Part shown: in pieces, positions 34,072 to 39,887 of the stretch | Layout: each line of letters opens with the position of its first letter | Numbering within the stretch: position 1 is the stretch's first letter | NCBI GenBank assembly: GCA_903945495.1 | Contig: CAJAVU010000038.1 | Span: forward strand, 1 to 39,887 | Direction: 5' to 3' | DNA from: an uncultured Flavobacteriales bacterium | Lineage (GTDB): Bacteria > Bacteroidota > Bacteroidia > Flavobacteriales_D > Crocinitomicaceae | Length of the DNA: 39,887 nucleotides | The notes under the pieces: model-generated | Database searches by the model: none | The model's input: the letters and a program-made list of their open reading frames with translations, nothing else | What the model was told of the DNA's origin: nothing | Program-made: the position numbers and the translations under genes

Positions 34072-34538
34072 TATTTTCTTGGAGGAGGAGGGCCTTCAGG
34101 ACCGTGTCTGCTAAATACGTTATGGATTATTTCATCCAATAATTTCAGCTGTTCTGGGGTGCACAATTCACTGATCGCTTTGAAATGGTCGAAAGTCATT
34201 TGTTCTGTCTCACGCTGATTTTCTACAATCTGATCGATAAGTTGAGTAATATCACTAGTATCTTTATCGCTATTATTGAAAAAGCGGTACAATCGTTCAT
34301 GCAAATCTCTTCCCTTGCTAATGAGCGAATCTTTTGTTTTGAAATGTTGATCTTGAAGCTGAATTATTTTAGCGCGATTTTCACCCTTCACACCTAATTT
34401 TTCCACTAAATCTAATCTGCCAGGATGCGGTGGTGGACCCATCTGACGATTAAACGTCAACCAAAGGAATACTAGTGTTGTAACGTTAATAATAACGAGG
34501 ATACTAATTACAATTTTATAAAAACGTGTTGATTTCAT
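34071..34538 (-). CDS. Periplasmic heavy-metal sensor-like protein (CnrX/Spy type)
   Basis: 155 residues. One membrane anchor (about 8-30), then a helical, His- and Met-containing periplasmic domain. A proline-rich stretch (MGPPPHPGR) leads into the helices; the second half has MTFDHFKAISELCTPEQLKL and ends RHGPEGPPPPRK. The 'TPEQ' helix and the helical-hairpin layout are those of the CnrX/ZraP/Spy group, where His, Met and Glu side chains sense metals such as Ni, Co or Zn. It overlaps the anti-sigma-like gene by 4 bases and the MbnP gene by 1. By analogy with CnrX it would report periplasmic metal to the anti-sigma factor. Confidence 0.75.
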   Translation of the reverse strand: MKSTRFYKIVISILVIINVTTLVFLWLTFNRQMGPPPHPGRLDLVEKLGVKGENRAKIIQLQDQHFKTKDSLISKGRDLHERLYRFFNNSDKDTSDITQLIDQIVENQRETEQMTFDHFKAISELCTPEQLKLLDEIIHNVFSRHGPEGPPPPRK

Positions 34539-34822
34539 AAGTCTTGTTCTATATATGAAAAATAGTCTGAGTAGATCGTGGTTTCTTGTTGTTTCTTAGT
34601 TTTTTTTATGGTTCTGACCGCCAACACATTTACAGATATTAACAAAGCAATGCTTGCAGCAGCTAACCAAACTGCGCTTAATGGAATCGTTTTTTCAAAA
34701 ACGGTAATTTCGGACGGAATGTTTTTTAAACGACTTTTCAATTGTTCAGACAAAGCTACAGGACGCAACCCTTCGGTACTTTCCAATGTAGTATTCATCC
34801 AATTGTCTTTTTTTGTTTCCAT
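34535..34822 (-). CDS. One-TM protein, probable anti-sigma factor (CnrY-like)
   Basis: 95 residues. A cytoplasmic N-terminal part of about 45 residues (with LSEQLKSRLKNIPSEI) is followed by one membrane helix (about 48-68, LSAVWLAAASIALLISVNVL) and a short tail of about 25 residues. This is the size and topology of CnrY-type anti-sigma factors, which hold the sigma factor at the membrane. No zinc-binding HxxxCxxC motif is present. It lies 36 bases after the ECF sigma gene and overlaps the sensor gene by 4 bases. The call is based on topology and position, not on sequence motifs. Confidence 0.65.
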   Translation of the reverse strand: METKKDNWMNTTLESTEGLRPVALSEQLKSRLKNIPSEITVFEKTIPLSAVWLAAASIALLISVNVLAVRTIKKTKKQQETTIYSDYFSYIEQDL

Positions 34823-34858
34823 ACTCTTTAAGATGATTTATTTGTTTTTTTCTTGCGC

Positions 34859-35434
34859 TTAACGTTCATTTTCATCGTAATAGCGTGCTAATTTTTGTTT
34901 TAAATTTTGTCGAGCCCTGAAAATAAGCGATTCGACGGAGGAAAGTGAAGTTTCTAAAATCACAGCAATTTCTTCGTAGGGAATTCCTTCGAGCTTATGC
35001 ATACTGAAAGCCAATTTTTGATTTTCAGGTAATTGCTCAATTGCCGCGAACAAAATACTTGCACGTTCTTTATTTTCCAATACGATGCCAGGATGCTCAA
35101 GATGTGGTTTTAATAAATTCTCAGCATTGTCATTTTGCTCAATCGAAATCGTAAATCCAAAACGTTTTTTGCGTGATTTTTTACGAAAATGTTCCTTGCA
35201 TTTGTTCACAGCAATGCGATAAATCCACGTAGATAATTTTGAATCTCCTTTGAATTGTTGTATCGATGTGAAAACAGTCGTGAAAATTTCTTGTGTTACA
35301 TCTTCGGCATCTTCCTGATTTTGCAACAGATTGAATGAAAGATTATACACTTTTGAGGAAAAGGTATCAATGAGTTGATTGAAAGCCAATTGACTTCCTT
35401 CTTTCAACGCATTAATTTCTTCTTGACTTTCCAA
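34859..35434 (-). CDS. ECF-family RNA polymerase sigma factor
   Basis: 191 residues. Region 2 (about 15-95) has AFNQLIDTFSSKVYNLSFNL, the DAEDVTQEIFTTVF core and LSTWIYRIAVNKCKEHFRKK; region 4 (about 134-185) has LPENQKLAFSMHKLEGIPYE and SSVESLIFRARQNLKQKL. There is no region 1 or 3, as in all ECF factors. The start must be TTG at 35434: the next in-frame codons upstream contain no ATG or GTG before a TGA at 35461-35459, and no Met lies downstream before region 2. First gene of the operon anti-sigma / sensor / MbnP / MbnH, and preceded by the motif it shares with the YHYH gene. Confidence 0.93.
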   Translation of the reverse strand: MESQEEINALKEGSQLAFNQLIDTFSSKVYNLSFNLLQNQEDAEDVTQEIFTTVFTSIQQFKGDSKLSTWIYRIAVNKCKEHFRKKSRKKRFGFTISIEQNDNAENLLKPHLEHPGIVLENKERASILFAAIEQLPENQKLAFSMHKLEGIPYEEIAVILETSLSSVESLIFRARQNLKQKLARYYDENER

Positions 35435-35450
35435 ATTTCGAACTTTGTTC

Positions 35451-35482
35451 GTTAGATGTCATGAAGATAAGAAACTTGCGCT
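35451..35482 (-). promoter_or_regulatory. Candidate autoregulated ECF-sigma promoter before the sigma gene
   Basis: On the minus strand AGCGCAAGTT (35482-35473), 17 bases, then CTAAC (35455-35451), ending 16 bases before the TTG start. Same ends and spacing as the element at 32364-32333. ECF sigma factors often activate their own operon, so this pair is the best candidate for their recognition site. Confidence 0.6.
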
Positions 35483-35505
35483 AGGATGTGAAATTCTTAT
35501 TATTT

Positions 35506-37146
35506 TCAGCGTTTCTTTTTGTTCTTCTTTTGAACGTTTTTGAAATAGTATTGATTATTTGATAATCCAATTTCAGCTGGAAGCTCGACCCATTCAGTTG
35601 TAACATTAAATTGTCCTTTGTCCGTAACCAATGGCATTTGGAAATTTGGAATACATTTTTCCCAACGGTAGAAAATACGATTTCCTTTCTCTTTAATCGA
35701 AAGGGTTGGCGGATTCGTTTGACGCAAGTACTGATCAAAAATCAAGGATAAATCCAGTTTTAATTTTTGACTCATGAAGTTCTCAATTTGCTGAGTCGTA
35801 ACAATCTGGTGATAGAATGTTTGATTCATTTCACGCAACATTTCACGAAAGAGCGTGTCATTATTAACGATTGTGCGAATGGTATGAATAAGGTTGGCTC
35901 CTTTGTAATACATATCGCCACTTCCTTCTTCATTTACTCCATAAGTCCCAATAATTGGTTTGTCGTTTACAATACTTCTGCGCTCACCACGACAATAAGT
36001 TGCACCAGCTTTTGTTCCTTTGTGATATTCTACGAATAAGGTTTCACTGTAGGTTGTAAATCCTTCGTGAACCCACATGTCTGCGATATCTGCTGTTGTA
36101 ATGTTATTTCCAAACCATTCATGTCCTGTTTCATGTACGATGATGTAATCCCACCACAAACCTTGACCCGTTCCACTCAAGTCATTTCCCAAATAACCTT
36201 TTTTGTATTTATTTCCATAAGCAACGGCACTTTGATGTTCCATTCCTAAATACGGAGATTCCACTAATTTGTAACCGTCTTCATAAAAAGGATAAGGTCC
36301 AAACCAATATTCGAACGCTTTTAAGGTTAAGTGAACATCTTTGAATTGCTCTCTGGCTTTTTCTTCATTGGCACGTAACACCCAATATTCAACATCCAAT
36401 TCACCTTTTTCACCTTGAAACGGATCTTTCCACGAAACATAATCTCCTATGTACGGAATGATGCAATAATTATTAATTGGATTGACGACTTTCCACGAAT
36501 AGGTTGTGGTATTTCCTTCGTTTTTCTCGGTTGAAATTAAACGTCCATTGCTGATGCATACTAAATCAGATGGACACGTAAAATGCGTTTCAACTCCTTG
36601 TTCTGGTTCGTCCGATTGTATGTCTTTACACGGATACCAAACACTAGCACCCAATCCTTGACAAGCAACGCTCACCCAATCTTTTTTGTTTTGGTCTTTT
36701 GTCCAAATTATTCCACCGTCCCACGGAGCGTTTTTTGCAACACGTGGCGAACCATGAAAATAGGCATGGATGCGATATTCCGATTCGGCTTGAAGTGTTC
36801 CAATGTTCAAAGGAATTAAATACGCATTTTGGGAACGAAATTCAGTTGGAACAATCTGTTTAATGGCTATTTCTCGTTCAATTATGACAATACTGTCCAA
36901 AATCATTGGTTGTTGTAAGTCGAGTTGAAAAATAGGATTAACAACCTCTTTTGTTGTGCGAAAAGTGATGCTATTTTTACCGCTAATCTGCTTATTGGCA
37001 ATATCGAAATTTACGGATAAATCGTAATGTTCAAGATTCCACCAGTTACGACCTTCACCATTTCCACCGCGTAATTCTTCAGCTGAATTTTGACCAAACG
37101 CTGGTAGAATGAAACAAGAAATAAATAGGAAAAGGAGGATTTTCAT
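35506..37146 (-). CDS. M1-family metallopeptidase (exported aminopeptidase)
   Basis: 546 residues. Signal peptide at about 1-18 (MKILLFLFISCFILPAFGQ). The N-terminal beta domain (about 25-250) leads to the exopeptidase-type motif YLGMEHQSAVAYGN, then the zinc site HETGH (His338, Glu339, His342) with the third ligand Glu361 exactly 18 residues later (WVHEGFTTYSE). A catalytic-type Tyr is in GDMYYKGANLIHTI. It removes N-terminal residues from peptides, here outside the cytoplasm. It lacks the long C-terminal helical domain of PepN, as do many Bacteroidota members. The end is very basic (NVQKKNKKKR). Eight bases separate it from the polyprenyl synthase gene upstream. Confidence 0.93.
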   Translation of the reverse strand: MKILLFLFISCFILPAFGQNSAEELRGGNGEGRNWWNLEHYDLSVNFDIANKQISGKNSITFRTTKEVVNPIFQLDLQQPMILDSIVIIEREIAIKQIVPTEFRSQNAYLIPLNIGTLQAESEYRIHAYFHGSPRVAKNAPWDGGIIWTKDQNKKDWVSVACQGLGASVWYPCKDIQSDEPEQGVETHFTCPSDLVCISNGRLISTEKNEGNTTTYSWKVVNPINNYCIIPYIGDYVSWKDPFQGEKGELDVEYWVLRANEEKAREQFKDVHLTLKAFEYWFGPYPFYEDGYKLVESPYLGMEHQSAVAYGNKYKKGYLGNDLSGTGQGLWWDYIIVHETGHEWFGNNITTADIADMWVHEGFTTYSETLFVEYHKGTKAGATYCRGERRSIVNDKPIIGTYGVNEEGSGDMYYKGANLIHTIRTIVNNDTLFREMLREMNQTFYHQIVTTQQIENFMSQKLKLDLSLIFDQYLRQTNPPTLSIKEKGNRIFYRWEKCIPNFQMPLVTDKGQFNVTTEWVELPAEIGLSNNQYYFKNVQKKNKKKR

Positions 37147-37154
37147 AGATGCAC

Positions 37155-38123
37155 TTAGTTATCGCGCTGCATCACAAAATCTGCTAAAGCAATTAAACTA
37201 AGTTTGTTTTGATCTGCAACATTAATTTGTTTCAACGAGTTCATTGCGAAATCGTAATGTTTTTGCATTTCAACTTCACATGCTTCTCGAGCACCAATAT
37301 CGGAAAATAAATCTCTCGTTTTAGAAACTTTTAAAATTAAATCTTGCTCCGTTTCTAGTTGACTTAATAGTTCGCGTTGAACAGGATTCGCCAATTCTTT
37401 CGCTTTTAAATTCAACAATGTTTTTTTATTGGAAATCACATCACCACCAACTTGTTTTCCAAATTTTTCTGGATCAGCATATAAGTCTAGAATGTCATCC
37501 TGAATTTGGAAGGCGATACCAAGGTGTTGACCGAAATCGTACAAGTGTTGGCGATCTTCCGTTGACGCTTCTGCAACGATTGCGCCTAATTCCAAAGCGC
37601 ATCCAAGTAAAACAGATGTTTTTAAGCGAATCATTTCCACATATTCGTCAATGCTCACATCTGAACGCGATTCAAAATCCATGTCCATTTGTTGACCTTC
37701 GCATACTTCTTGTGCTGTGCGATTGAAAACATGTAACAATTCAGCTAAGTGTTTTGGATCTTGCTTCGCTAATAATTGATATGCTTTAACAAACAAAACG
37801 TCACCAGAAAGAATGGCAATATTGTGGTTCCATTTGGTGTGAACTGTTTCTTTCGCTCTTCTTAAAGGTGCTTCATCCATGATATCGTCATGAATCAAGG
37901 TGAAATTGTGAAACACTTCAACCGAAAGCGCTGCATTCAGAACTTCTTCTTTTTTTAAACCGAACAATTCAGCGCCTAAAAATGTAAGAACTGGACGCAT
38001 TCGTTTACCTCCCAATTGCATAAAGTAACGCAGAGGGTCGTACAAATTTGAAGGTGTTTTTGGGAAATCTATCTGAGCGATTTCCTTTTCAAGAAGAATA
38101 GAATAAACAGCTAAATCTTGCAT
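37155..38123 (-). CDS. Polyprenyl diphosphate synthase (IspA/IspB type)
   Basis: 322 residues. It condenses isopentenyl diphosphate units into a longer all-trans prenyl chain for quinones or other isoprenoids. LGGKRMRPVL binds the diphosphate; the first Asp-rich motif is LIHDDIMDEAPLRR (Asp79, Asp80, Asp83) and the second is AFQIQDDILDLYADPEKFGK. Length and the absence of bulky residues just before the first motif fit a medium or long-chain product, but chain length cannot be fixed from sequence alone. It shares one base with the stop of rfbA. Confidence 0.92.
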   Translation of the reverse strand: MQDLAVYSILLEKEIAQIDFPKTPSNLYDPLRYFMQLGGKRMRPVLTFLGAELFGLKKEEVLNAALSVEVFHNFTLIHDDIMDEAPLRRAKETVHTKWNHNIAILSGDVLFVKAYQLLAKQDPKHLAELLHVFNRTAQEVCEGQQMDMDFESRSDVSIDEYVEMIRLKTSVLLGCALELGAIVAEASTEDRQHLYDFGQHLGIAFQIQDDILDLYADPEKFGKQVGGDVISNKKTLLNLKAKELANPVQRELLSQLETEQDLILKVSKTRDLFSDIGAREACEVEMQKHYDFAMNSLKQINVADQNKLSLIALADFVMQRDN

Positions 38124-38986
38124 TAGTCTTTGATCAAGTTCATTAAATACGTACCGTATCCACTCTTAACAAGTGGTTCGGCAATTTGTTTTAATTGATC
38201 TTTAGAAATAAATCCATTTCGATAAGCAACCTCTTCTATACAACCAATTTTTAAACCTTGACGTTCTTCAATTACTTGTACAAATTGTCCAGCTTGCATC
38301 AATGAAGTAAATGTTCCAGTATCCAACCAAGCAGTTCCACGATCTAAAACCGCAACTTTTAATTTTCCTCTGCGAAGATATTCAGCATTCACATCTGTAA
38401 TTTCATATTCTCCTCGTGCCGAAGGTTGTAGGTTTTTTGCAATTTCAACTACAGAATTATCATAGAAATATAAACCAGGAACCGCATAATTTGACTTCGG
38501 TTGTTTTGGTTTTTCTTCGATAGAAACAGCATTCATATCTGCATCAAACTCCACAACACCATATCGTTCAGGATCACTAACGTGATAAGCATAAACAACT
38601 CCACCTTCAGGATTATTATTTTCTTTTAGCAAGTTGTCCATTCCAACTCCGTAGAAAATATTATCTCCAAGAACTAGAGCAACCTTATCATTTCCAATAA
38701 ACTCTTCACCAATTACAAATGCTTGGGCAAGTCCGTTTGGAATTTCTTGAACGGCATAGGAAAAAGTGCAACCCAAAGATTTTCCGTCACCCAATAATTT
38801 CTCAAAATGAGGTAAATCGTGAGGTGTCGAGATAATTAATATTTCCTTGATACCCGCGCTCATTAATATTGAAAGCGGATAATAAATCATTGGTTTATCA
38901 TAGATTGGCATTAACTGTTTCGAAACAGCCAATGTTAGGGGGTGCAATCGGGTTCCAGAACCTCCTGCTAATATAATTCCTTTCAT
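38123..38986 (-). CDS. rfbA: Glucose-1-phosphate thymidylyltransferase RfbA/RmlA
   Basis: 287 residues, the usual size. It makes dTDP-glucose from glucose-1-phosphate and dTTP, the first step to dTDP-L-rhamnose and other deoxysugars of O-antigen and surface glycans. The nucleotide loop is [16 protein letters not shown], followed by [27 protein letters not shown] and [20 protein letters not shown]-type segments and [11 protein letters not shown]. No other rml/rfb genes are next to it, so here it is separate from a sugar cluster within the window. Its stop overlaps the start of the prenyl synthase gene. Confidence 0.96.
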   Translation of the reverse strand: MKGIILAGGSGTRLHPLTLAVSKQLMPIYDKPMIYYPLSILMSAGIKEILIISTPHDLPHFEKLLGDGKSLGCTFSYAVQEIPNGLAQAFVIGEEFIGNDKVALVLGDNIFYGVGMDNLLKENNNPEGGVVYAYHVSDPERYGVVEFDADMNAVSIEEKPKQPKSNYAVPGLYFYDNSVVEIAKNLQPSARGEYEITDVNAEYLRRGKLKVAVLDRGTAWLDTGTFTSLMQAGQFVQVIEERQGLKIGCIEEVAYRNGFISKDQLKQIAEPLVKSGYGTYLMNLIKD

Positions 38987-39016
38987 AGTGATAGTGAATG
39001 AATCAAATGTTGAATA

Positions 39017-39887
39017 CTATTCTTTTTCTGTTGGATTTTCTGAACTTGTATTTTCTACATCACTTCCAGAAATTGGTGTGCCATCCTCTGCCGTTAATTG
39101 TAAATCAGACCAGTCTAATTCAGATTCCTCAGCATATGCATCGAAATATGGTTCCTCAAATGATTTTGTTGTCAATCTTCTTTCCAAGGACAATAATAAA
39201 CATGGAAGTAAAATTAAATTGGTAAACAAGGCAACAAAATAAGTAATTGCTGACAAATAACCCAGCGCTTGAGTACCACCGAAATCAGAGAAAATGAATA
39301 CAATAAAGCCGAAGAATAGAATTACAGAAGTATAAATGATACTTAAACCAGTTTCACGAATTGACATTGCAACGCAATCTTTCAAATCCCATTTTTTCTG
39401 TTTTAATTCTTGTCGGTATTTCGCTAAGAAGTGAATTGTATTATCAACTGTAATACCAAGAGCAATTGAGAAGATTAGTAAAGTTGACGGTTTCAATGGA
39501 ATATTAAACCAACCCATAATCCCCGCGGTCACAATCATTGGAATGATATTCGGAATCATTGATACAACCACCATTCTGAAAGAAGAGAATAAGAAACTCA
39601 TCAAAATGGCAATCGAAATAATGGCAAAAACGATACTTGATAGTAAGTTGTTTACTAAGTATTGCGTTCCTTCCGAGGCAACTACCGAAGTTCCAGTTAA
39701 TGTAACATCATAATACTCATTATCAATTGCTTTTCGCAAATTTTCAACAAACTTCGGTTTTGAGTAATATGTCTTAATTAACTCAGTATCAGTGTCAAAT
39801 TTGTACTGTAAATCAGAATTTCCGTTTGAAATTAAAGCAGTTACACCATTATAAATGTTTGAATAATTTTCAAACAACGAATCGATG
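39017..39887 (-). CDS. RND/MMPL-family transporter, C-terminal part (5' end outside window)
   Basis: The frame is open to the right edge; about 290 residues are seen. A periplasmic segment is followed by five or six membrane helices (starting LLSSIVFAIISIAILMSFLF) with the family pattern SSFRMVVVSMIPNIIPMIVT, GITVDNTIHFLAKYRQELKQ and TSVILFFGFIVFIFSDFGGT; Asp in GITVDNTIH is the position used for proton relay in this family. The C-terminus is an acidic tail of about 50 residues. Substrate unknown; such proteins export lipids, sterol-like compounds or drugs. A TTG at 39877 in frame is only an internal codon. Thirty bases separate it from rfbA. Confidence 0.88.
   Translation of the reverse strand, partial: IDSLFENYSNIYNGVTALISNGNSDLQYKFDTDTELIKTYYSKPKFVENLRKAIDNEYYDVTLTGTSVVASEGTQYLVNNLLSSIVFAIISIAILMSFLFSSFRMVVVSMIPNIIPMIVTAGIMGWFNIPLKPSTLLIFSIALGITVDNTIHFLAKYRQELKQKKWDLKDCVAMSIRETGLSIIYTSVILFFGFIVFIFSDFGGTQALGYLSAITYFVALFTNLILLPCLLLSLERRLTTKSFEEPYFDAYAEESELDWSDLQLTAEDGTPISGSDVENTSSENPTEKE

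Noticed and set aside
1-39887. tRNA, rRNA, riboswitch, insertion-sequence and prophage signals
   Set aside because: I looked for cloverleaf-like segments, transposase or integrase motifs and terminal repeats and saw none I could support; a covariance-model search could still find a small RNA.

Overview
The window is AT-rich DNA of a Bacteroidota bacterium, most likely order Flavobacteriales (a Crocinitomicaceae/Fluviicola-like relative is my guess, not proven). The reasons are promoters of the Bacteroidota type (TTG about 19 bases upstream of TAnnTTTG), no consistent Shine-Dalgarno sequences, SprB-type and Ig-like repeats in a giant exported protein, a type IX secretion (T9SS) sorting tail, and an FtsZ ending in FLHDNVD. 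No rRNA, tRNA, CRISPR array, insertion sequence or phage gene was recognised.

Layout. 1-3781 (minus): a three-gene exported-protein operon ending in a giant surface protein that runs off the left edge. 3926-6326 (minus): a lipoprotein and a TPR protein. 6437-9509 (minus): serS, rpmA, rplU and an EamA-type permease. 9531-9788: the mraZ control region with two MraZ-box pairs in opposite orientation. 9789-26132 (plus): a complete division and cell-wall (dcw) operon: mraZ, rsmH, ftsL-like, ftsI, murE, mraY, murD, a small unknown gene, ftsW, murG, murC, ftsQ, ftsA, ftsZ and a GatB/YqeY gene, closed by a strong terminator. ddl is absent from it. 26290-30217: methionine salvage genes mtnB-mtnD and mtnC-mtnA, split by an oppositely oriented exported protein gene. 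30304-35434 (minus): a MORN-like protein, then a probable metal-responsive module. 35506-39887 (minus): an M1 peptidase, a polyprenyl diphosphate synthase, rfbA and the C-terminal part of an RND/MMPL transporter.

How the genes work together. The dcw operon makes lipid II (murE, mraY, murD, murG, murC) and the divisome that uses it (ftsI, ftsW, ftsQ, ftsL, ftsA, ftsZ). MurE carries the DNPR motif of meso-diaminopimelate-adding enzymes. The mtn genes recycle methylthioribose-1-phosphate towards methionine.

The most interesting part is 30948-35482. An ECF sigma factor, a one-TM anti-sigma-like protein, a CnrX/Spy-like periplasmic sensor, an MbnP-family protein, a diheme MbnH/MauG-like peroxidase and a secreted YHYH-domain protein lie head to tail with overlapping or abutting ends. 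The sigma gene and the YHYH gene are both preceded by the same 32-base motif (AGCGCAAGTT, 17 bases, CTAAC), which suggests a self-activating metal (perhaps copper) regulon. A second notable item is the gene between murD and ftsW: its last ~97 residues align end to end with the C-terminal domain of its neighbour MurD, so it looks like a stand-alone, non-catalytic Mur-ligase-domain relative.
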